Shown: piece by piece, positions 46,717 to 54,196 of the stretch
Layout of the letters: every line of letters starts with the position of its first letter
How positions within the stretch are numbered: the first letter of the stretch is position 1
From: Acidobacteriota bacterium
GTDB lineage: Bacteria > Acidobacteriota > Blastocatellia > Pyrinomonadales > Pyrinomonadaceae
Length of the DNA: 64,000 bases
Direction: 5' to 3'
NCBI GenBank assembly: GCA_019639195.1
Contig: JAHBSI010000005.1
Coordinates: 62,001 to 126,000 of the forward strand
Made by a program: the position numbers and the translations under genes
The notes under the pieces: generated by a model
What the model was told of the DNA's origin: nothing
The model's database searches: none
Seen by the model: the letters and a program-made list of their open reading frames with translations, nothing else

Positions 46717-49119
46717 TTACTGCTTCAGCTCCGCGATCGTTGCGCCGTGTCCACCCTGCGAATCGGGTGCGAATTCGAAGCGTTCGACGAGGTCGCTAGT
46801 CTTCAAAAAATGATGCACGTAATTCTTCAGGGCCCCGGTCCCGAAGCCGTGAATTATCCTTACACGCGGAAGGCTCGCCATATAGGCTTCGTCAAGAAAA
46901 CGGTCGAGTTCGTATTCCGCATCGGCGGTCGTCTTTCCGATAAGATTCAGCTCGGCGGGCGAATCCGCCGCGTCGATCGGGCGATGGGTGCTCGGCGATT
47001 TTGCTCCTGTCTTTTGTTTGGGTTCGGCAACGGCAAGTTCATTCAATTTCTGTCGAAGCCGAATATTGCCGACAACCACTTGTGCAACATCGTCGTCTAT
47101 GCGTTCGACCTTTCCAAGCTTTCCAAAACTTGTGGTCACGGTCGATCCAACTTCGACCTTACCTGTCGAAATGCGATCTGTATCGGCACCGGAGAATGCA
47201 CTGGCTGCCGCCTTTCTATTGACCTTTCCGACAACGGCCCGATTCAATTCGGCCTTTTGGGCACTGCGTTCCTTCTCGAGGCGATTCTTTAAGGCCTTAT
47301 CCTGGATCGTATCGAGGAACGCCTTTGACTGACGATCGAAATCCGCGACGGCCTCGGCGAGTCTTGCCTCGAACTCACGCATCTGCTGTTTCTCACGCTT
47401 CTCGGCCGCGGTTTCGAGAGTGTTGAACTTCGCCGCAACAGCTTCACGCTCATCTTCGAGAGCAATTCGCAGGTCCTCGGCCCGACGCGTCTCTGTCTGC
47501 AGCCGCTGCAGGTATTCTTCTGCTTCGCGTGCGGAGGTGTCGAGGTGCACGCGGGCATCGCCGATGATCTTTTCGCGGATGCCGAACCTTCTTGCGATCT
47601 CGATGCCGGACGATGCCCCCGCAAGGCCGGTCAAAAGGCGGTAAGTTGGCTGCAGCGTTCTCTCGTCAAATTCGACGGAGGCGTTTACAACATCCGTGTC
47701 ATTTGCCGCATACATCTTGAGGCCGCGGTAGTGCGTTGACGCGATGACATGTGCTCCGCACTCCCGGCGGAAATGGTCGACGATCGCAACACCGAGTGCC
47801 GAGCCCTCTTCAGGGTCTGTTCCGGTCCCTGCCTCGTCCAAAAGGATCAAGGCCGGTGCGGAACATTCATCGATCATAGACGCGATATTCGACATATGTG
47901 ACGAAAATGTCGAGAGGTTCGCGTTCAGCGATTGATGATCGCCGATGTCTGCGAGCACCGAAGCGTAGAACGGTATCGAAGCAGCTTTTGCCGGCACAGG
48001 AAAACCCGAAACGGCCATTAGACTCAGCAATCCCGCCGTCTTAAGGACGACGGTCTTTCCGCCTGCATTTGCGCCCGAAATGATCATTACCGAACGCCCT
48101 TGCGTTAAGGTGAAACTGCTCGGAACTATTGCAGCAGAAGGGTTTGTGCTCGCGTCGGAGTTCGCGGCATTTGCTTCTCTTATATTCTCTTCAAGCAGCG
48201 GATGCCGGGCATCTTTCAGATCAAGCGTGCCGTCCTCCGATATCTGCGGGACAATGCACTCAAAGCGTCGGGCAAAGACGGCCTTTGCCTTCACTTCGTC
48301 CAGCTTTGCGACAGCGTCGGCGGCCGCCTCAACCTCGGAGAGATGCTCCCGCAAGAGGTCAGTGAGGGAATGAAGAATGCGGCCGATCTCGCGTTCTTCC
48401 TGACCCTTTAGATTCTGGATCTCGTTGTTCGCATCGATGGTGTCGAGCGGTTCGACATAGACTGTCTGGCCGCTCGAAGAAAATCCGTGTGCGACGCCGG
48501 CGACCTTTCCGCGGAAATCCGCCTTGACGGGGATAACGAAACGGTCGTTGCGTATCGTGACAATTGCGTCTTGTATCGCATTTCCCGCAGAACGCATCGC
48601 GGATTCGAGCGACCGTGTCAATTGGGCTCGCCGTGAATTGATCTCTCGCCGGAGCTTTGCAAGTTCCGGCGAGGCCGAATCATCGATCTCGCCGCCGGGA
48701 AGTATCTTTCGAGAGATCTCGGCTATCGCGGAAGAAAGCCGTGGGGTAAACGCCGACACGATGTCAAAAAGTGTCGGACAGGATTCCTTTTCGCCTTCGA
48801 TCAGCGACCGAGCAGCCAATGCCTGTGAACAAAGGCTTGCGATAGCGGTTAAAGAAGCTGCATCGAGTGCGGCATTCTCAATTCGCAAGATCGCGAGCGG
48901 ATCTTGCGGGTCCTCGATGCCGGAGAAGGTCCAAAATAGGTTCTTTTCCTCTGACAGCCGCAAAGTTTCAGCGACGGCTGCAAGCGAGCGGTCAAGCTCG
49001 AGCCGCGAGGTAAAAGGCCGTGACGCCCGCACTAGTGCCTCGCCCGCCTCAGTTTGAGCATTCCTTGCGACAAGGTCGAGGAAACGTGCAAATTCCAATG
49101 TCTCGAGCGAATATCCCAT
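46717..49119 (-). CDS. mutS2: MutS2 with C-terminal Smr domain
   Basis: 800 residues with MutS core, ATPase and Smr parts. Walker A is ISGANAGGKTVVLKT, Walker B LILLDEAGTGTDP, and the C-terminal Smr domain contains RIIHGFGTGALKNYVH. The Smr LDLRG motif reads LNLIG here, so the nuclease/RNA-binding surface may differ. MutS2 suppresses recombination and, in Bacillus, acts on collided ribosomes. It is the 3' neighbour of the DCC/msrB/cax/lpxD run (9 nt gap). Confidence 0.93.
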   Translation of the reverse strand: MGYSLETLEFARFLDLVARNAQTEAGEALVRASRPFTSRLELDRSLAAVAETLRLSEEKNLFWTFSGIEDPQDPLAILRIENAALDAASLTAIASLCSQALAARSLIEGEKESCPTLFDIVSAFTPRLSSAIAEISRKILPGGEIDDSASPELAKLRREINSRRAQLTRSLESAMRSAGNAIQDAIVTIRNDRFVIPVKADFRGKVAGVAHGFSSSGQTVYVEPLDTIDANNEIQNLKGQEEREIGRILHSLTDLLREHLSEVEAAADAVAKLDEVKAKAVFARRFECIVPQISEDGTLDLKDARHPLLEENIREANAANSDASTNPSAAIVPSSFTLTQGRSVMIISGANAGGKTVVLKTAGLLSLMAVSGFPVPAKAASIPFYASVLADIGDHQSLNANLSTFSSHMSNIASMIDECSAPALILLDEAGTGTDPEEGSALGVAIVDHFRRECGAHVIASTHYRGLKMYAANDTDVVNASVEFDERTLQPTYRLLTGLAGASSGIEIARRFGIREKIIGDARVHLDTSAREAEEYLQRLQTETRRAEDLRIALEDEREAVAAKFNTLETAAEKREKQQMREFEARLAEAVADFDRQSKAFLDTIQDKALKNRLEKERSAQKAELNRAVVGKVNRKAAASAFSGADTDRISTGKVEVGSTVTTSFGKLGKVERIDDDVAQVVVGNIRLRQKLNELAVAEPKQKTGAKSPSTHRPIDAADSPAELNLIGKTTADAEYELDRFLDEAYMASLPRVRIIHGFGTGALKNYVHHFLKTSDLVERFEFAPDSQGGHGATIAELKQ

Positions 49120-49128
49120 CGAAAAAAA

Positions 49129-49527
49129 TTACGCCAGGAAGCGGCTGCGGATCTCCGGCGTCGGCATCATACAAGCATCTTTCTTGCCAAAGAATTTGTA
49201 GCGATATTTTGCAAAGAGTTTGTATGCTCGGTCGCGAATAAAACGCGGGACGAGAGTAAATATCCCGAGTAAACGCCAGCCTCCGCCGAGTCGTTTCGCG
49301 ATCTGCAAGGCCGCGTCTGAGTGCAGAAATGCCCGGTCATTGTCGATAAGGATCACAGAATCGACATTCTTGGGAATTGCGTACTTGACTACGAGGTCGC
49401 GGCCTGCGTCGGATTGCAGCGGAGCAAAGCGAAAAACGCCCGCGTCATCTCGTGCGATGACGAAATTCACCGCAGCATCGCAAAAATTGCAGACTCCGTC
49501 AAAGAGCACGATCGGCTGGTTTTCCAT
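49129..49527 (-). CDS. DCC-family thiol-disulfide oxidoreductase-like protein
   Basis: 132-residue member of the DUF393/DCC family: LFDGVCNFCDAAVNFVIARD with the CxxC pair C13/C16, then the conserved FRFAPLQS region and SVILID. Predicted redox-active, substrate unknown. The start codon overlaps the msrB stop by one base (TAATG), which couples the two thiol-linked genes. mutS2 starts 9 nt downstream. Confidence 0.85.
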   Translation of the reverse strand: MENQPIVLFDGVCNFCDAAVNFVIARDDAGVFRFAPLQSDAGRDLVVKYAIPKNVDSVILIDNDRAFLHSDAALQIAKRLGGGWRLLGIFTLVPRFIRDRAYKLFAKYRYKFFGKKDACMMPTPEIRSRFLA

Positions 49528-49979
49528 TAGATCTTCTGCGGAATATCCTCACCTTTTTCAAAGAATTCGAGCGATTCCGAATTGATGCAATAGCGTTGTC
49601 CGGTCGGCGGCGGACCGTCCGGGAAAACGTGTCCCTGATGGCCGCCGCAGCGTGCGCAGCGGATCTCGATACGACGCATTCCGTAGGAATTATCCTCGAT
49701 CGTCGTCAGATGATCCTTATCGAACGGTGCGTAAAACGACGGCCAGCCAGTGCCGGAATGAAACTTCTTTTCCGAGGAAAAAAGCGGCAGCCCGCACAGC
49801 CGGCAAGCATATGTGCCTTCGAGATGGTTGTCGAGCAGATTCCCGCAGAACGCCGGTTCGGTGCCATGGTCCAGGAGCACGCGAGCCTGCTCGTCGGTCA
49901 GATCTTGAGCCAATTCGGTGATCCTTTCTTCCGAGAGCGGCGTGATGTCATAACCTTTTTCTGAAACTTCGTTTGCCAT
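49527..49979 (-). CDS. msrB: Peptide-methionine (R)-S-oxide reductase MsrB
   Basis: 150 residues. Repairs methionine-R-sulfoxide in proteins using thioredoxin. The catalytic Cys is in QRYCINSESL (C131), and the structural zinc is held by C59/C62 (CRLCG) and C108/C111 (CARCGGH). HSGTGWPSF is the substrate-site signature. No signal peptide, so it is cytoplasmic. It sits in the lpxD-cax-msrB-DCC run, 9 nt after the antiporter gene. Confidence 0.95.
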   Translation of the reverse strand: MANEVSEKGYDITPLSEERITELAQDLTDEQARVLLDHGTEPAFCGNLLDNHLEGTYACRLCGLPLFSSEKKFHSGTGWPSFYAPFDKDHLTTIEDNSYGMRRIEIRCARCGGHQGHVFPDGPPPTGQRYCINSESLEFFEKGEDIPQKI

Positions 49980-49988
49980 ACCAATAGA

Positions 49989-51041
49989 TTAGCCCCACCA
50001 GAATGCAGCCGCAATGATGCAGTAAAGCCCGATGAGAGCGAGGCCTTCGAGCCAGATGGATTCGCCGTCATAAACGATGAATGCCGATACGATCACTGCA
50101 AGGACCAGAGCCGCAAGCAGAAGCGGCGTCAGGATAAATGAAAGTACCGCACCGCCAAGAAAGAACGAGAGCAGCACGAGAACCGGGAAAAGTCCCAACG
50201 CGATCTGGAGCGAGCTGTTCAGAATGACGCTGACAGCATAATCCGTCTGATTTCGCCACGCGAGTTGGACGCCGACAAGATTTTCGATCGCGTTGCCTGC
50301 GATCGCAACGACGACGAGGCCGGCAAATGCAGGCGCGATCCCGAGCGAATCCATCGCGGGCTGCAGGGCTTCGACAAACCAATCTGAAACGAAAGCGGCA
50401 CCAACACCCGAGCCGAGCAGCATCACGATGGGCATCCAAACCGGCCAGTTGTCTGTGTGGTTTGACGTTTCGGCACTCATCGATCGATCGCCTTTCACAA
50501 AGAAATAGATGCTCGCAGCAAGCAGAACGAGCATGACGATAGCAACAAATGAGTCGAGCCCGGCGATGTGCGGTTCTGCAGGTGTGTGAAGCTCTTTTGC
50601 GAGCGTTGGCACCGCGAGGGCGGCGACTGCAAGCAGCATCAAGGTGACGATCATCTTCGGCGGTTCGGAATTGAACCGCTGCGTGCCGTTCTTTAATCCG
50701 CCGAGGAAAAGAGCGACGCCAAGGACAAGGATCGAATTTCCGAGAATTGAACCGATCAAGGCCGCCTGCACGACGGTGTCGAGGCCCGCACGAAGAGCGA
50801 AGATGCAGACGAAAAGTTCCGGAAGGTTGCCGAGTGCGGATTGAAGGATGCCCGTTGCTCCGGGTCCCAAACGCCGGCCGAGCTGATCGGTCGATTCGCC
50901 GACGATCACGGCCAGAAGAGCCAGTGCTCCGGCGGTCACGACGAACGCGATGATCGGGTTCGCTCCTGAATAATGCAGGACACCTGCCGCGATCGTGAAG
51001 GCCGCACAGATCGCGACGATCAGTTTTTCTTTTCGGTTCAT
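49989..51041 (-). CDS. Calcium/proton antiporter, CaCA (CAX) family
   Basis: 350-residue polytopic membrane protein with about ten or eleven helices. It has two internally related signature repeats: SALGNLPELFVCIFALRAG and AGNAIENLVGVQLAWRNQ, with the acidic residues that bind calcium, separated by a hydrophilic loop (KGDRSMSAETSNHTDNWP). Exports calcium in exchange for protons. The start directly follows the lpxD stop (TAAATG). Confidence 0.88.
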   Translation of the reverse strand: MNRKEKLIVAICAAFTIAAGVLHYSGANPIIAFVVTAGALALLAVIVGESTDQLGRRLGPGATGILQSALGNLPELFVCIFALRAGLDTVVQAALIGSILGNSILVLGVALFLGGLKNGTQRFNSEPPKMIVTLMLLAVAALAVPTLAKELHTPAEPHIAGLDSFVAIVMLVLLAASIYFFVKGDRSMSAETSNHTDNWPVWMPIVMLLGSGVGAAFVSDWFVEALQPAMDSLGIAPAFAGLVVVAIAGNAIENLVGVQLAWRNQTDYAVSVILNSSLQIALGLFPVLVLLSFFLGGAVLSFILTPLLLAALVLAVIVSAFIVYDGESIWLEGLALIGLYCIIAAAFWWG

Positions 51042-52067
51042 TTATTCCCCTTTGCCGAACACCTTTTTCTCAAGGGCACGCAAACGCGACGCCATCTCCC
51101 CGAGTTTTCGAAATGCCGCGGCGGACCGCAGCCATTCACGATTATCGAAAGCCGGAATTCCGGAGATGACCTTGCCCGGCTCAACATCGTGCGAAGTTGC
51201 GGATTTCGCCGTAATTATCGCGTCATCGCCAACCTTCAGATGGCCAGCAATGCCGACCTGGCCGGTGAGAATGACGCGTTTTCCGATGTGGGAACTTCCG
51301 GCAAGGCCGGTCTGTGCACAAATTAGAGCATCTTCATCGATTGTGCACGAATGGCCGATCTGAACGAGGTTGTCGATCTTTGCACCGCGTTTAATGCGGG
51401 TTTCGCCAACAGACGCACAGTCAACTGAGGTATTTGCACCGATCTCGACGTCGTCTTCGAGGATGACGCGGCCGGTCTGCGGGATCTTGAGCCATTCCTT
51501 TTCGGCCGTCTTTGCATAGCCGAACCCGTCAGATCCGAGCGTCGTGTTGTTGTGAACGATGCAGCGTTTGCCGACCTCGCAATTCTCACGGATCGAGACG
51601 CCAGAATGTATCGTCGAATCCTCACCAATCTTCACACCTTCGTAGAGCGTTGCGTTCGGGAAGATCCGTACGCCCTTTTCGACAACGGCATTGGCACCGA
51701 TCACAACATTGGCGTGAATCTCGGTATCCGAATCGACGGTTGCCGTGGGGTCGATGACCGCAGACGAATGAACGAACGGCTTGACCTCGGGCACAGGAAA
51801 GAACGCTCGCAAAGCCTTTGTATAAGCAAGATACGGGTCCTTTGCTCGCAGAACTGCGATGTCTGCTCGTTCAATATTTATTCCTTCCGCAAGGAAGATC
51901 GCCGAGGCTCGAGTCTCGCTGATCTGGGCAGTATATTTCGGGTTAGCAAGGAACGTAACATCACCATCACCGGCGAGATCAAGGCCTGCGGCAGAGACTA
52001 TTTCGAGATCGTGAGAGCCGCATTCGATGGTCGAATCCGATATTTCTGCAAGTTCGGCGAGTTTCAT
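51042..52067 (-). CDS. lpxD: UDP-3-O-acylglucosamine N-acyltransferase LpxD
   Basis: 341 residues from the ATG at 52067, the E. coli LpxD length; a start at 52085 would add six residues. The N-terminal uridine-binding domain (LAELAEISDSTIECGS, FLANPKYTAQISETRASAIFL) is followed by a left-handed beta helix of hexapeptide repeats (ANVVIGANAVVEKGVRIFPN, QIGHSCTIDEDALICAQTG) and a C-terminal helix. It adds the N-acyl chain in lipid A synthesis, so this organism should make an outer membrane with lipopolysaccharide. Other lpx genes are not in the window. Confidence 0.95.
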   Translation of the reverse strand: MKLAELAEISDSTIECGSHDLEIVSAAGLDLAGDGDVTFLANPKYTAQISETRASAIFLAEGINIERADIAVLRAKDPYLAYTKALRAFFPVPEVKPFVHSSAVIDPTATVDSDTEIHANVVIGANAVVEKGVRIFPNATLYEGVKIGEDSTIHSGVSIRENCEVGKRCIVHNNTTLGSDGFGYAKTAEKEWLKIPQTGRVILEDDVEIGANTSVDCASVGETRIKRGAKIDNLVQIGHSCTIDEDALICAQTGLAGSSHIGKRVILTGQVGIAGHLKVGDDAIITAKSATSHDVEPGKVISGIPAFDNREWLRSAAAFRKLGEMASRLRALEKKVFGKGE

Positions 52068-52155
52068 CGTATTATTTAAGCACAAAGGATAACCCTGACA
52101 CCGCGTTACTCCAAAATAGGTGTGTATGACGGCGTTCTTCTGAACAGAAAGTTCT

Positions 52156-52800
52156 ATGCGTTACTCAATTAAAGCCATCTCCCGCGCCGCTCTCTTCCTT
52201 GTCCTATTATCGTCTATTGCCTTTGCTGAGACGTTTGAACCTATAACGGTCGAATCGATCACCATCTCGTCGGATGTCACAGGCGTCTCCACCGGCCGCG
52301 GGAGTTTTGCGATCGAATATAGAACGGCGGACGGCGTGCTTCATACAAAGGCTGCGATCGACGGGTCATTTATGGCTTTTGGGTCGGCATTTAGCTGCAC
52401 ACCGTGCCGAAAGGCGACGGAATTTCCCGGGAGCAACGCTCCGGAAGGCACGATCCCGGCGTGGAATTTCGTGACCGAAGGCAGTCCCGTTCAACCCATC
52501 GAATCTGCATTATTTGCTGAGACACGCGTCTTTTACCCTGAATTTAGAGTGCCGATGCAATCGCCGTACGGCAAACCGGCCCACATAAGCTTTCCGGTCT
52601 GGCTCAAGGGTCGGATCTCGATCAGGAATGAGCAAACCGGTGTGACGCTTGTAGATGGCGAAACCGCCCTAAGCGGCCGTGCATTTCTGAACTACCGACG
52701 CAGCAGTTCGCCGGCGGCTTTGAGCTGGCGCAGCTATTCGGTCAGATTGCAACGCGATCAAGGGTCGACATCGGCAGCGAGCCTTGCCGCTCAACGATAG
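52156..52800 (+). CDS. Secreted protein of unknown function, possible C-terminal frameshift
   Basis: 214 residues with a signal peptide (residues 1-24) and a mostly beta-type mature part containing CTPC. No family recognised. After about residue 180 the composition changes to Arg/Ser-rich (NYRRSSSPAALSWRS), like other off-frame translations here, while the frame beginning at about 52698 reads TQQFAGGFELAQLFGQ and continues to a stop at 52833-52835. An indel near 52690, genuine or from assembly, would give a longer and more protein-like C terminus. Confidence 0.65.
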   Translation: MRYSIKAISRAALFLVLLSSIAFAETFEPITVESITISSDVTGVSTGRGSFAIEYRTADGVLHTKAAIDGSFMAFGSAFSCTPCRKATEFPGSNAPEGTIPAWNFVTEGSPVQPIESALFAETRVFYPEFRVPMQSPYGKPAHISFPVWLKGRISIRNEQTGVTLVDGETALSGRAFLNYRRSSSPAALSWRSYSVRLQRDQGSTSAASLAAQR

Positions 52801-52932
52801 TTGTTGAAATGCCTCACGCGTTTGTGCCACACTAGTTGCGAAGACAAAAACTCTCACTCCAAGATTCCCCGATCTTAGTAAGTGTCTCTCGAGTACTTAA
52901 ACTTTTTTGATCAGCCGGAGGTATCGAATTTT

Positions 52933-53505
52933 ATGACTGACACGAGTGCCGCAGTTCAGCGGGGATCCGTATCTGAAAATCTTAAACACAGGCCGCTTCA
53001 TGGTTCGCAGAAACCGTCCGCAGGCCGTTGGGGCAGTTTGATCGCAACAAATGCCGCCATTGCGATCGGAAGTCGAATTCACGGCTCTAAATCGGAGATC
53101 TATGTGAACGGAATGTGCGTCGAACTTGGAAAAGGATCGACGAGCTGCCCGAGTATAGTTATCGTAAACGGCGATCCGAAGTTCGCAGAAGGCCGCGAAG
53201 TGCTGCAAAATCCGACGGTTGTTGTTGAGACAATTTCAAACGATGTGGATCCGCTCGGGCGTGCTGAAAGACTCGAAGGCTATCTTGCACTTCCGAGCAT
53301 AAAGGAATGCTTGCTCGTTCGCTCGGACCAGATGCGGATCGAGCATTACGCTCGGCAGAATGCTAAGCAATGGCTCTACAAGATCTACGACGAGCGCGAT
53401 GACGTTGTGTCGATCGACACACTTAATTGCAAGGTGTCTGTCGCCGAGATCTACGCAAAGGTGGATCTCAAGCTCTCCGGCCTTAGCTCAAAAGCGATAA
53501 ATTAG
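52933..53505 (+). CDS. Uma2-family (DUF820) PD-(D/E)XK-like protein
   Basis: 190 residues from the ATG at 52933, which has GGAGGT upstream; a GTG at 52882 is a weaker alternative. The Uma2 core is visible: SEIYVNGMCVEL, SIVIVNGDPKF, LQNPTVVVETIS (E99), and LPSIKECLLVRSDQMRIEHY. The aspartate usually found in the PD-VVV motif is Ser (CPSIVIV, S74), so nuclease activity is doubtful. Uma2 genes are numerous in some cyanobacteria and Acidobacteria but their role is unclear. Confidence 0.78.
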   Translation: MTDTSAAVQRGSVSENLKHRPLHGSQKPSAGRWGSLIATNAAIAIGSRIHGSKSEIYVNGMCVELGKGSTSCPSIVIVNGDPKFAEGREVLQNPTVVVETISNDVDPLGRAERLEGYLALPSIKECLLVRSDQMRIEHYARQNAKQWLYKIYDERDDVVSIDTLNCKVSVAEIYAKVDLKLSGLSSKAIN

Positions 53506-53523
53506 TAGAAACTTTCCGGTTTG

Positions 53524-53575
53524 TGCGGGAGTTAGCACGGTTTCGAATTGAACTCGAAGCTGTGCTACTTCCGCA
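53524..53575. terminator. Long hairpin at convergent gene ends
   Basis: TGCGGGAGTTAGCAC at 53524-53538 pairs with GTGCTACTTCCGCA at 53562-53575 (one bulge and one G-U pair), and an inner GTTTCGA/TCGAAGC stem extends it. It reaches into the last codons of the NTF2-like gene and lies between two convergent genes. No U tract, so hairpin-based or Rho-assisted termination is the likely role. Confidence 0.45.
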
Positions 53576-54065
53576 TCATAGTCTGCTGTTCAGCCTTAAC
53601 CATCCATTCGCCGTTGCGCTTGACGAATGTATCGGTGATACGAGCCTTGCCCGATGCACCGTTCTTTAGCGTGATGTTCTGCGTGTATTGAAAGACCGCC
53701 GACTCCTCGCTAAAACTCAGCACCTCGGCATCCGAGATCACGAAGCTCTTTACCGTCCGCTCTTTCTTGATGTCCGCAAGGACTTCGTTCTTGTCCTGGA
53801 CCTTGCCATCAACACCGGTTAGAACAAAATCTTCGGTCATGTTCTTCGACAGGAACGAAATGTCACCATTAAGAACAGCCTGAGTAAGGTCCTTTTCGAA
53901 AAGCAGCAATTCGTTAAAAACATCCTGCTTTGTTGGAGCCTGTTTTACCGGTGCCTGCGCGGTATTTGCCGGCGGCTGCTGCGGCGACCGGCGGTCGTTA
54001 TCGTCGCCGAACTTGCAGGCGTACATTGCGAAAGCGATCAATCCTAGAGCGAGAAGCGATCTCAT
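53565..54065 (-). CDS. Exported NTF2-like (DUF4440) protein, possible lipoprotein
   Basis: 166 residues. The N terminus MRSLLALGLIAFAMYACKFGDD has a hydrophobic segment ending in a Cys that could be lipidated, although the lipobox (MYAC) is imperfect. A Pro/Gln-rich linker leads to an NTF2-like alpha/beta cone: FEKDLTQAVLNGDISFLSKN, FVLTGVDGKVQDKNEV, ITDTFVKRNGEWMV. Such domains bind small molecules or serve as scaffolds; no catalytic residues are obvious. Confidence 0.75.
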   Translation of the reverse strand: MRSLLALGLIAFAMYACKFGDDNDRRSPQQPPANTAQAPVKQAPTKQDVFNELLLFEKDLTQAVLNGDISFLSKNMTEDFVLTGVDGKVQDKNEVLADIKKERTVKSFVISDAEVLSFSEESAVFQYTQNITLKNGASGKARITDTFVKRNGEWMVKAEQQTMMRK

Positions 54066-54196
54066 AGTTCAGTGGTCCTTGTTTTAGGGTCAGATCAAGT
54101 TAAATTACGGGCATAGTATCGTATGGAACACGAACTAATGCAACGGGAGAAAGTCGAAGTTTTCGGACGTAAGAAACGGGGCGAAAGACACGGCTC

